NCBI GenBank assembly: GCA_015523125.1
Contig: WAKX01000017.1
Location: 1-33,709 of the forward strand
Source: DHVE2 group archaeon
GTDB taxonomy: Archaea; Thermoplasmatota; Thermoplasmata; Thermoplasmatales; Aciduliprofundaceae
Reading direction: 5' to 3'
Length of the DNA stretch: 33,709 bases
A model generated the notes under the pieces. It worked only from the letters and a program-made list of their open reading frames with translations, made no database searches and was not told the DNA's origin. Shown here in pieces: positions 25,134 through 32,565 of this stretch. Position 1 is the stretch's first letter; each line of letters starts with the position of its first letter. The translations under genes and the position numbers were made by a program.

Positions 25134-25615
25134 AGTGCACCACTGATAAGATCCCCCAAAGTGAGACCTTTTGCCTTCTTCTCATCCTTGCGGTAAGTGG
25201 TTGTGACCTTCTCTTTCAATTTGATTCCCAGCGTCTTTTCCAGCTTTTTTATCAATTTCTCATCCGGGTGCATCTCCCCGCGCTCTAACTTTGAAATCAC
25301 CGTCTTCTTCTCTAAAATCTTCTTTGCGAGTTCATCCTGTGTCAACCCCAGCCTCTCCCTCGCATTTCTTATTCTCTCAGGGTAATCTTCAACCAGCACT
25401 TCCTCCTCGTCTATGTCCTTGTATCTTCTCCTCTTCTGTCTCTCAACTCTTTCACGAACAACCTCTGGCGGCAGATATTTCACATCCTTTGGAATTTCAT
25501 TCTTTTTCAATTCTCTTCCAAATTTGGCGCAATCATCGCAAACGTTCATTATGACACCCTCGATAATAACCCTATGCAAGCGGGGAACATCCTTTCCACA
25601 TAACTCACAAATCAT
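25130..25615 (-). CDS. Archaeal multiprotein bridging factor aMBF1
   Basis: The protein has 161 residues from ATG 25615, chosen because AGGTGA lies 5 nt ahead; the frame stays open 18 codons further upstream but that part lacks a start signal. A zinc ribbon (Cys3, Cys6, Cys26, Cys29) opens the protein, followed by a basic linker (ERVERQKRRRYKD) and a Cro/C1-type helix-turn-helix at about 79-135 (RIRNARERLGLTQDELAKKI, VISKLERGEMHPDE). The C-terminus ends in LTLGDLISGAL. Archaeal MBF1 associates with the ribosome/transcription machinery. The promoter has AGATATATAC at about 25642-25651. Confidence 0.93.
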   Translation of the reverse strand: MICELCGKDVPRLHRVIIEGVIMNVCDDCAKFGRELKKNEIPKDVKYLPPEVVRERVERQKRRRYKDIDEEEVLVEDYPERIRNARERLGLTQDELAKKILEKKTVISKLERGEMHPDEKLIKKLEKTLGIKLKEKVTTTYRKDEKKAKGLTLGDLISGAL

Positions 25616-25702
25616 GGAGCTCACCTGTGCTTCGTATGCGCACAAAGTATATATCTTTAACCCACGCAAAGAGTTAAATATATCGTTGCGGTTATTCTAA
25701 TC

Positions 25703-26215
25703 ATGGCTGAAAAAAAACACGAGGATATCCAGTACGTGCTTAAACACTTCTATAAGGTTCCCATCGATGCAATAATGAAAAAGGATGTTTGGAACATGCC
25801 AATCGCGTACTTGGACACACCCATAGAAGACATTTTCTCAATTATGACCGCAAGGAGGCATGTCTGGATTGTGGAAAAAAAAGGATCTACGAAATTGAAG
25901 GGTGTAATTACGGAAAAGGACCTTCTGGAGATCATGGCACCTAAGAAGATTAAGCCCTACGCCATAGGGGGCATCGACATTCGCTCGCTTCTTTTCGGAA
26001 ATGTTCTCACCGCCAAAGACATAATGGTGAGGAAGGTTATAGCGGCGCACCCTAACGACACAATAGAGGAAGCTTTGGAGAAAATGAAAGCGTTCCGGAT
26101 AAGGAGATTGCCCGTTGTAGACAAAGATGGAAATCTTGTAGGCGAAATTACCATAAAAACAATAATAATCCAGTTCCGGAAAGTGCTGAAGTGGTACAGA
26201 ATCACTTCCCCCTGA
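25703..26215 (+). CDS. Two-CBS-domain protein
   Basis: The protein has 170 residues. Two CBS domains form a Bateman module: the first at about 18-80 (VPIDAIMKKDVWNMPIAYLDTPIED, KGVITEKDLLEIM) and the second at about 100-160 (LTAKDIMVRKVIAAHPNDTIEEALEKM, RRLPVVDKDGNLVGEITIKTII). Such modules bind adenine nucleotides or SAM and act as energy sensors for partner proteins. No catalytic domain is attached. The ATG lies about 30 nt after TATA GTTAAATAT (leaderless). The stop is 2 nt from the convergent flaJ stop. Confidence 0.9.
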   Translation: MAEKKHEDIQYVLKHFYKVPIDAIMKKDVWNMPIAYLDTPIEDIFSIMTARRHVWIVEKKGSTKLKGVITEKDLLEIMAPKKIKPYAIGGIDIRSLLFGNVLTAKDIMVRKVIAAHPNDTIEEALEKMKAFRIRRLPVVDKDGNLVGEITIKTIIIQFRKVLKWYRITSP

Positions 26216-26217
26216 GT

Positions 26218-27879
26218 TCAGAAGGATAAAACTTTGCCAACTATCCAATCGGTTAGGTAAGCCACTATTATACCAATCCACGAGAGCATAGCAAAATGAA
26301 GGTAGATGCTGTGCTTGTGTGACCCGCTCACCACTTTAATCATAATAGAAGATATTAACGCGTGGATTATCAAAAGAGAGAGAAATACCACATTTGCAGT
26401 TGCTATTGGGAATTTGGCCGTGAGAAGAGGGATTTTTATGTACTGCTGCAAATTCACCGGATAGTATTTAATCATGGTGGCCATCATTTTCATAAGATCC
26501 AAAGTTGTGTAAAGGGCAAATGCTATTCCAACCATGAGGCCGTAGAGAATCCCCGTGAGGTTGGTGGCCGATTGGTATCTCTTCTTCCTCAGGCCAATCA
26601 TCATGATATATGCATCGCTTATTATTCTCGATATCCTCGTGGGATTGCCACCCATTTCTATGCCAGTCACGTACATATCCGTGAATTTTGAAATCAGATT
26701 GCTCCCCGTTTCCCCCGCGAAGAAGTTCCATGCCTTTTTCTTGTCAATTCTAGTTAAAAGCCTCTTGTAAAGGGTATCAATGAACTTGGTTAATTTTCCG
26801 AAGTCATGCTTCCTCAATCGCTCCATGGCCATCACATCGCTTCCTTTAGCTTCCACGTAGCTTCCAACGGCGCGAATGAATGCATCGTAGTTCTCATCGC
26901 AATTTATCAAATCGCTCTCAGCGCTGTGAACGAGATATCCGGGATAAAACAGAGGAGTCAATGAGATGGCAACCGACAGGTAAAGGGATAAACCGAGGGA
27001 GAAAGCCAAGAGAAATATAAGAATAACCGAGATGTACACGAAAGGAAGAGTTTTCAGAAGCTTGATGTCCATGGGCGCACGAACATCTTTCCGATTGTGC
27101 CAAACCTCGTCTTGAGGTAATCTCACCTTTATTGCGTATAGCATTATACTCTCTGTGGCCAAGAACGCGAGGAGGGTGAGATAAAGCAAAATCTTCGCGT
27201 CTATGCTGGCAAACATGGGCAGTATGGCTACGAACACCGCAAAGAACAGCATGGAAATGAGAATTGCCACGAAAGCTTCTTTATAGACATCCAATTGAGC
27301 TAAAGAGGCTTCGTATTTAATCGCGTATGTCTCCAAAACAACCTTCCTCTCCTTGTCCAAAAACTTCTCGAAATCCTCGCCTGCCTCGGCGCTGTGGGCT
27401 AAACGATCTAAAAAATCCGCGAGCATAACGCTCGGGCATCTCTTTGCCACCACGCGGGCTGCGTCTGGCAGGCTCATGTTCCAGTATTCCACCAGATTGT
27501 ATATTTTCTCCACCTCATCGCTTAGAGCACCATACTCTTTCACCTCCGACAATATTCTGAATATCTCCTTTCTGGGAAGATGAGTAGATGCGAGAACTGC
27601 CATTCTCGTTATAAAAAGATGCATGTACCTCTCGATCTCGTTTTTCCTCTTCTCTCCTTTAACAAGAGGAAAGAGCATGGAAAATAGGATTCCGAAGGCA
27701 GGAATTAGGTAAATTACCAAATTCAGAGGAAAGAGGATGTGTGGATAAACGGCAAATATATATAAAGCGATTACAAATGTGGTTACCACCGCTGGGATGA
27801 CGTAAAATAGTATGTACTTGCGCCAAGGGACATCGAAAGACGCATACAGCCTGAATACCTTCTCCCTAACGGTGGGCAT
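26218..27879 (-). CDS. flaJ: Archaellum membrane platform protein FlaJ (ArlJ)
   Basis: The protein has 553 residues and about nine hydrophobic segments (roughly at 22-45, 50-68, 205-245, 275-315 and 440-545), with two large cytoplasmic T2SSF domains between them (KEIFRILSEVKEYGALSDEVEKI and the second with ETGSNLISKFTDMYVTGIEMGGNP). This is the TadC/GspF-like platform that couples the FlaI motor to archaellin insertion and rotation. It is the last gene of the operon, starting 6 nt after the flaI stop with GGTGTGAT as ribosome site. It converges with the CBS gene. Confidence 0.95.
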   Translation of the reverse strand: MPTVREKVFRLYASFDVPWRKYILFYVIPAVVTTFVIALYIFAVYPHILFPLNLVIYLIPAFGILFSMLFPLVKGEKRKNEIERYMHLFITRMAVLASTHLPRKEIFRILSEVKEYGALSDEVEKIYNLVEYWNMSLPDAARVVAKRCPSVMLADFLDRLAHSAEAGEDFEKFLDKERKVVLETYAIKYEASLAQLDVYKEAFVAILISMLFFAVFVAILPMFASIDAKILLYLTLLAFLATESIMLYAIKVRLPQDEVWHNRKDVRAPMDIKLLKTLPFVYISVILIFLLAFSLGLSLYLSVAISLTPLFYPGYLVHSAESDLINCDENYDAFIRAVGSYVEAKGSDVMAMERLRKHDFGKLTKFIDTLYKRLLTRIDKKKAWNFFAGETGSNLISKFTDMYVTGIEMGGNPTRISRIISDAYIMMIGLRKKRYQSATNLTGILYGLMVGIAFALYTTLDLMKMMATMIKYYPVNLQQYIKIPLLTAKFPIATANVVFLSLLIIHALISSIMIKVVSGSHKHSIYLHFAMLSWIGIIVAYLTDWIVGKVLSF

Positions 27880-27885
27880 GGGGCA

Positions 27886-29523
27886 TCACACCGTGAACGG
27901 CAATTTCTCCGTTCCGTATTTCTGGAAATCGAATATGATCTTCACCACATCGCGATACCGAAAGATATTGTGGGCGATCATCTTCTTGATTATCTTCGCT
28001 CTAAGGAACAGGTCATCGTATATTTTACGAGGATCAGAATAGCCGAGCAGAGGAGCGATTTTCTCCTCTAGAATGTACGAGTTGTTGAGACCCCTGAAAA
28101 CATGAACATCTCGAAGCGGGTCCCAGACGAACACTGATTTGGTCATCACTCCTCCCAGTTCCGAAGAATATCCTAAAATTTCCTCAACGGAAAGCACCCT
28201 TCTCAACGCTCTCCCCCTCAAATATACGGCCTGCTGGAAAACGCCGATGTTAAGGTTATCCATGAATGTGACGGGAACGCTTATGGGCGGAGAGCTCAAT
28301 CTTTGAATCATTCTTTTGATGGAAGCTGCGTGGAACGTCGCCATGACGGGGTGGCCAGTCTGCATCGCCTGAAACGCCACATTACCCTCTGCGCCTCTTA
28401 TTTCTCCGACAATTATGTAATTGGGCCTGCTTCTTAGAGCGGCCTTGAGCAGATCGAACATCTCTACACGGGATTCCTTTGGACCTGCTTCCCTCGTGAG
28501 CAATCTCTGCCAAATCTCGTGGGGCACATGCACCTCGGGTGTATCTTCCGCGGTGAACACCTTGTAATTGTATTTTATGAACGGAAGAATCGCGTTGAGC
28601 GTGGTTGTTTTTCCGCTTGCAGTCTCACCGGAGACGAATATGCTTTTTCCGTACTCGATGGCCATCCACAGATATGCGGCAATCTCAGGAGAAAATGTAC
28701 CCCATTTGACCAGTTGAGTAACACTGAGAGGCTCGGCGGCGAATTTTCTTATGGTGAATGATGCTCCTTTAATGCTCACATCGTCCGCGTAAATAATATT
28801 TATTCTCGAACCATCGGGAAGCGCGCCGTCCACAATTGGCCTTCCAGTACTAACGGGCCTGCCCATGCGCTCGCTCATTCCCCGGAGATAAGAATCTAAC
28901 TGGTCGTAGCTATCGAATTCCACGTTGGTTTCCATGGTCTCGAATATCTTATGAATAAGATGCACGGGCTCTATACCAATTGCGTGAATATCTTCGATGT
29001 ATGGATCACGAAGAAGCGGCTCCAGAGGCCCGCTCTCGATTATGTCCCTCTTGAGATAGTAGTCTATCTTGTCGTATTCAATTTGGGTCACGGGCACTTT
29101 TATCTTCTTGAACATGGCCAGATATCCCTTTGGCTCCTCGAATGGTGTGGGCTCGTTCACTATAACCACTGAATCTTTGAGCAACCTTTCTATCTGTTTT
29201 TCAAATTCTTCCTTCGTTTTGTGGGGCGGCTCGTAGCCAGCCTTTATAAATATCAATTCTTTGATTTTGTTGAATTTTTTCTTCTCCTCATCGGTGAGTT
29301 GGGGTTGAATCACATGGTACTTTCTCTCGGCCCTTCTTCCGTAGATGTGGATAAAAATCGGGTCTCCCACTGGGTAAATCAAATTCACCCAGTCCAAATC
29401 CTTCATATCCCTCGATAGCTGCTCGTAAAACTCCGGCTTCTCTTTGAGCTCCGCGGATATCTTCTTCACGTACTCCGCGAGGTGTGGATTTCGGCTCATT
29501 GCAACATCAAACTTGCTCGCCAT
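27886..29523 (-). CDS. flaI: Archaellum motor ATPase FlaI (ArlI)
   Basis: The protein has 545 residues from ATG 29523; GTG 29532 lies inside the ribosome site GAGGTGA and is disfavoured. It is a type II/IV secretion ATPase with Walker A GETASGKT (299-306), an Asp-box AEDTPEVHVP (about 325-334), Walker B-like YIIVGEIRG (369-377) and His-box TGHPVMATFHA (389-399). The N-terminal 150 residues match the FlaI N-domain, with the IYPVGDPIFIHI and KVPVTQIEYDKIDYYLKRD segments. The hexamer drives both assembly and rotation of the archaellum. It starts about 10 nt after flaH. Confidence 0.96.
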   Translation of the reverse strand: MASKFDVAMSRNPHLAEYVKKISAELKEKPEFYEQLSRDMKDLDWVNLIYPVGDPIFIHIYGRRAERKYHVIQPQLTDEEKKKFNKIKELIFIKAGYEPPHKTKEEFEKQIERLLKDSVVIVNEPTPFEEPKGYLAMFKKIKVPVTQIEYDKIDYYLKRDIIESGPLEPLLRDPYIEDIHAIGIEPVHLIHKIFETMETNVEFDSYDQLDSYLRGMSERMGRPVSTGRPIVDGALPDGSRINIIYADDVSIKGASFTIRKFAAEPLSVTQLVKWGTFSPEIAAYLWMAIEYGKSIFVSGETASGKTTTLNAILPFIKYNYKVFTAEDTPEVHVPHEIWQRLLTREAGPKESRVEMFDLLKAALRSRPNYIIVGEIRGAEGNVAFQAMQTGHPVMATFHAASIKRMIQRLSSPPISVPVTFMDNLNIGVFQQAVYLRGRALRRVLSVEEILGYSSELGGVMTKSVFVWDPLRDVHVFRGLNNSYILEEKIAPLLGYSDPRKIYDDLFLRAKIIKKMIAHNIFRYRDVVKIIFDFQKYGTEKLPFTV

Positions 29524-29533
29524 TTTCCTCACC

Positions 29534-30223
29534 TCATGATATGGCCATTATCTCCAGAATTATTCCAGTACCTGATTCCACACGGAACGCGATTGTATTC
29601 TCAACGCGAGAAGGTGCGTTTGTGTATCTCCTTACAAATGCGATTCTGTTCACTATCCCGCCAATTTGATTAATTCTAGTCTCCATGTAAAGATTGGACG
29701 CAGACTTGAAAGGCGCAAGTATGTTTTCTGGAATTATTCCCTTCTCAATTGTGAGTATTATCGTTCTATCCATTGCCATCAGCTTTTTGAAGAAAGAGAG
29801 AAGCTGAATTGCGCGAGTTTCAACCTTCAAACTTGCCTTCACAAGAGATGAGAGGGTATCGATGATTATTATATCCGTCCTGAATAACTGAGGAGATGCC
29901 ATAAGACGGCCCAAGAAATCCTTGCGATCTCGAAGGGTGCCGATTATTGGGTAAACGGGCACGAAAACCAACCGATTTCTCAGGAGAAAACTGGCGATGG
30001 GGTAATTCAAAGAGTACATCTGGTTGATGAAATCCCTCACGGTGAGCTCAGTGGAGATTATGGTGACTGTGTGCCCATTCAATAAGAAGCCGTAAGCGAG
30101 CCTCTGGGTTAAAGCGCTCTTTCCGCTTCCATCTTCTCCCTCGATTATCACCAGAGATCCCTCAGGAATCCCGCCGCCGAGCTTGCTGTGAAGTTCATCC
30201 CTCTCAATCTTTATGTGATACAT
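29534..30223 (-). CDS. flaH: Archaellum ATP-binding regulator FlaH (ArlH)
   Basis: The protein has 229 residues from ATG 30223; GTG 30229 would overlap the flaG stop and forms part of the ribosome site GAGGTG. It has a KaiC/RecA-like fold with Walker A GEDGSGKS (29-36) and a Walker B strand TDIIIIDTLSSL (Asp122). FlaH binds ATP, sits under the motor ring of FlaI/FlaJ and is thought to switch assembly and rotation. The Walker B Asp is followed by Thr and no catalytic Glu, as is usual in the family. Confidence 0.95.
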   Translation of the reverse strand: MYHIKIERDELHSKLGGGIPEGSLVIIEGEDGSGKSALTQRLAYGFLLNGHTVTIISTELTVRDFINQMYSLNYPIASFLLRNRLVFVPVYPIIGTLRDRKDFLGRLMASPQLFRTDIIIIDTLSSLVKASLKVETRAIQLLSFFKKLMAMDRTIILTIEKGIIPENILAPFKSASNLYMETRINQIGGIVNRIAFVRRYTNAPSRVENTIAFRVESGTGIILEIMAIS

Positions 30224-30225
30224 GC

Positions 30226-30651
30226 TCACACCTCGAAGGTAAAGCTCTTGGATAATCCGTCTTCAAGAATTACTTTCACAACATGCGTGCCCGGCTGAAG
30301 ATTCACATGCACGTACAGAGTGATTGTGATTCCCGGGTTCCAAGTTACGTTCTCATCGTCCAATGAGTAATTCGCGGAGAGTCCGTCCACAAGCACGGTG
30401 ATGTGCTGAACGCTTAGAGCAATCTTTCCCGTGTTCTTCAAGTAAAGAATCACAGGATTATTTGTCATTCTCTGCGGGTCGTTGATTATCTTGAAATCCT
30501 CGGAGAGTTGATGGGATATCATGTCCCCGCGGTCCTGTATCCCGTTGGATATGTTCAGTATCACACTTGCGGCGACGCCTATGAATCCCCCCGCGATGAC
30601 CACGGAGGCGATGAAGAATATTATGTGTGTTGCACTTGTGCTCAGACCCAT
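30226..30651 (-). CDS. flaG: Archaellum stator-complex protein FlaG (ArlG)
   Basis: The protein has 141 residues. An N-terminal hydrophobic helix (STSATHIIFFIASVVIAGGFIGVAASVILNI in part, residues about 5-32) anchors it, followed by an extracytoplasmic beta-sandwich with the line NNPVILYLKNTGKIALSVQHITVLVDG, the NTG turn typical of FlaF/FlaG domains. FlaG with FlaF links the motor to the cell envelope. GAGGTGA precedes the ATG. The FlaF/FlaG distinction rests on order (after FlaF, before FlaH) and length. Confidence 0.88.
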   Translation of the reverse strand: MGLSTSATHIIFFIASVVIAGGFIGVAASVILNISNGIQDRGDMISHQLSEDFKIINDPQRMTNNPVILYLKNTGKIALSVQHITVLVDGLSANYSLDDENVTWNPGITITLYVHVNLQPGTHVVKVILEDGLSKSFTFEV

Positions 30652-30660
30652 CTGCTCACC

Positions 30661-31719
30661 TCACAGAAACCCATATATTTCGTTCCCGTATTCGTCCACC
30701 ATCTTCACCCGATAGCCGGAGTCCAATGCAATCATTGTGGATCCGCAGATGTATATCTTCCCGTAGAGATCAACGTTTGTGGCTTCCACGCTCAACGGTA
30801 TGCTTCCCTTGTAGGTTCCATGGTCGTATACGAGAATGGAACCGTAGTTCGTCAACACCAATAGATAATCTCCCTGAGCATTGCTGTCGGCGGAGATTTT
30901 CACCCCGTAGTTCAATCGAGAATCCGCTATTGTCCCTTCGTAATTTCCGTAATAGTCGAAGAGTTTCACTTCTTCTCCGTCCAGCACATACACCTCCTTT
31001 CCTACGGCCACATCCTTACCATCAGTCAGGTTTACCTTTTTTATCACCTCCCCTGTGTTGTTCATAACTATGAAATTTGAGGAATTCACAGCGTAAATAT
31101 ATGGGCCGCGGGAACCGAGGGAGGTGAGGTTGGTGACCGATAAAAATCTCACCAGTTGTCCATTCTCATCTAATTCCAGGATGCCCGTCCCGTTCAAAAC
31201 ATACACCAGAGAGGAAGAGGACACGTCCCGCGGCCCGTCGATGCTCCTCTCCCACGCAAGCGTGCCGTTGTAATAATACGCAAATAGCGCAGTTCTGTTA
31301 ATCGAGTATATCTTATCGCTTTCGGAACTCGCAATTCCCTCAATGGGAATGGAGAATTGGACATCGTGCACGGAGCCGAGAGAGTAGGAAGAATTAATGA
31401 AGAACTCCATAACTTCTCCTGGGTACCAGTAGTTTTCAGAGGAGAAATTAACGGGTGTGCCGTTCAAAAGAATCGTCATCTTCTCCGTCTCAAGAGTTTT
31501 AGGTCCTTCATTTAGAGCGATTATTTCCACGTTTCCATCGTTGTAAACCACCCTTTTTATCGAAATTAAATTTTTCTCGTTTTCAATTATGTCAATCTTG
31601 TTGTTGAGCCCGTTCTGGAAATTATCATAAGCGTAAAGTAAGCTATTGAGCAAAACGCCGAATAGCAGGAGCGACGCGGTGAATATTATTCCGTAAGTTG
31701 CAGTAACGCTAAGACCCAT
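30661..31719 (-). CDS. flaF: FlaF (ArlF)-like protein fused to an extracellular beta-propeller
   Basis: The protein has 352 residues, more than twice the usual FlaF length. The first 130 are FlaF-like: an N-terminal helix (TATYGIIFTASLLLFGVLLNSLL) and a beta-sandwich (KRVVYNDGNVEIIALNEGPKTLE). Residues about 155-352 form short repeats, each a pair of strands with a turn such as GTGILELDENGQL, SNFIVMNNTGEVI, EEVKLFDYYGNYEG, YGSILVYDHGTYKG and STMIALDSGYRVK, typical of PQQ/WD-like propeller blades. About nine N-x-S/T sequons fit a glycosylated outside domain. It starts 1 nt after flaB stops. A frameshift or assembly fusion is unlikely since the frame is unbroken and flaG follows normally. Function of the added domain is unknown; it might contact the S-layer. 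Confidence 0.8.
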   Translation of the reverse strand: MGLSVTATYGIIFTASLLLFGVLLNSLLYAYDNFQNGLNNKIDIIENEKNLISIKRVVYNDGNVEIIALNEGPKTLETEKMTILLNGTPVNFSSENYWYPGEVMEFFINSSYSLGSVHDVQFSIPIEGIASSESDKIYSINRTALFAYYYNGTLAWERSIDGPRDVSSSSLVYVLNGTGILELDENGQLVRFLSVTNLTSLGSRGPYIYAVNSSNFIVMNNTGEVIKKVNLTDGKDVAVGKEVYVLDGEEVKLFDYYGNYEGTIADSRLNYGVKISADSNAQGDYLLVLTNYGSILVYDHGTYKGSIPLSVEATNVDLYGKIYICGSTMIALDSGYRVKMVDEYGNEIYGFL

Positions 31720-31720
31720 T

Positions 31721-32356
31721 TCACATCAACTCCACATACCTTGTTACATATGGGGATGGGGTCATGACGCTCTCGTCCGTGGGCACTCCATGCTTTGGAA
31801 TTATCTTGACCGTTAGCTGTGTTTGAGGTTCCAAATTCAAACCTATCTTGGTGGCGTTGAAAAAGAGCTCCTCGATATCCCCCTGCGTTATCACCCAAGA
31901 ACCCTTTGGGTCCATATCCCTGACTTTCTGCGCTCCGAACTGCTCAGCATCCAAAGTGTCTGGATGCGCCCCCGCGTTGAACGATGCGCCCGGAGCATAG
32001 CTCAATGTAGCCACTGTGTATCCGTCGGTCACCTCGATTATTATTGAACTTATGTTTATTGGAGGACTTCCAGCGATCAGGGATATCTTTATCGTAATCC
32101 AGTCGATTTTGCTGTGATAAGGCGGATTGAGCCCCCAAGATGAGTTGTACCTGAACCCGCCCATCGAAATTACCTTAATTCCTGTGGAAACGTCCTGAAT
32201 GGCCTGATTTGATGTCTCCTGCGCCTGCTGCTGCAATTGATAGGAGACGTTGATGAGCAGGGTTGCGGTGACGGCTGCCACAATCACCATTGCGATGAAT
32301 ATTATGAGCGAGCCGATTCCGAATTCTCCCTTCTCATCTCTAATTATTTTCTTCAT
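31721..32356 (-). CDS. flaB: Archaellin (FlaB)
   Basis: The protein has 211 residues from ATG 32356, with GAGGTGA 8 nt ahead; an alternative GTG at 32368 follows a perfect GGAGGTGAT by 9 nt. The class III signal peptide MKKIIRDEKG is cleaved before EFGIGSLIIFIAMVIVAAV by FlaK/PibD-type peptidase, leaving the hydrophobic helix that packs the filament core. The rest is the surface beta domain, with few sequons (NVS, NSS, NIS, NAT). Only one archaellin gene is in this operon. The frame stays open to 32455, but those 33 codons lie in a strongly folded leader and are probably untranslated. Confidence 0.93.
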   Translation of the reverse strand: MKKIIRDEKGEFGIGSLIIFIAMVIVAAVTATLLINVSYQLQQQAQETSNQAIQDVSTGIKVISMGGFRYNSSWGLNPPYHSKIDWITIKISLIAGSPPINISSIIIEVTDGYTVATLSYAPGASFNAGAHPDTLDAEQFGAQKVRDMDPKGSWVITQGDIEELFFNATKIGLNLEPQTQLTVKIIPKHGVPTDESVMTPSPYVTRYVELM

Positions 32357-32481
32357 TTTTTCGGTCACCTCTTGGACATCACCTCCCATTTTGGAGATGA
32401 GGAGAGCACGAGGCTCTCCCCGAGAGAGACCCCGAGGTGATTTTTCTACCATCACCTGCGGGCATCCAGGGTCTCTCCCAA
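32357..32481 (-). promoter_or_regulatory. Structured 5' leader RNA of the archaellin operon
   Basis: On the minus strand GAGAGACCC (32477-32469) pairs perfectly with GGGTCTCTC (32432-32424). Nested inside, AGGTGAT (32457-32451) pairs with ATCACCT (32441-32435) around a 9-nt loop. A second hairpin, GGAGAGC/GCTCTCC with a 5-nt loop, fills 32419-32401. ATCACCTC is also complementary to both ribosome sites further down: GGAGGTGAT (32386-32378) and GAGGTGA (32371-32365). The 3' arm CTCTC can instead pair with GAGAG of the second hairpin. Mutually exclusive pairings around a Shine-Dalgarno sequence are how riboswitches and RNA thermometers work; function here is inferred. Confidence 0.6.
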
Positions 32482-32500
32482 TAACTCACAACATCAACGG

Positions 32501-32509
32501 AATTTAAAA
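32501..32509 (-). promoter_or_regulatory. Probable TATA element of the archaellin operon
   Basis: Minus-strand TTTTAAATT would place transcription start at about 32480, at the very base of the leader hairpin. A second candidate, AATTATAAAT at 32524-32533, would start the RNA about 20 nt earlier. Either gives an unusually long leader (125-145 nt) for this window. Confidence 0.45.
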
Positions 32510-32565
32510 AATTTTTTACTGAGATTTATAATTTGTAAACCAAAAGAAAAACTAAGATGTGATTT

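Noticed and set aside
30655-30665. Possible frameshift joining flaF with a separate propeller gene
   Set aside because: The frame is continuous from the FlaF helix to the last blade and there is no internal start with a ribosome site.
32357-32455. N-terminal extension of the flaB frame (33 codons starting GTG-ATG)
   Set aside because: It precedes a normal class III archaellin signal peptide, has no ribosome site of its own and is explained by the folded leader RNA.
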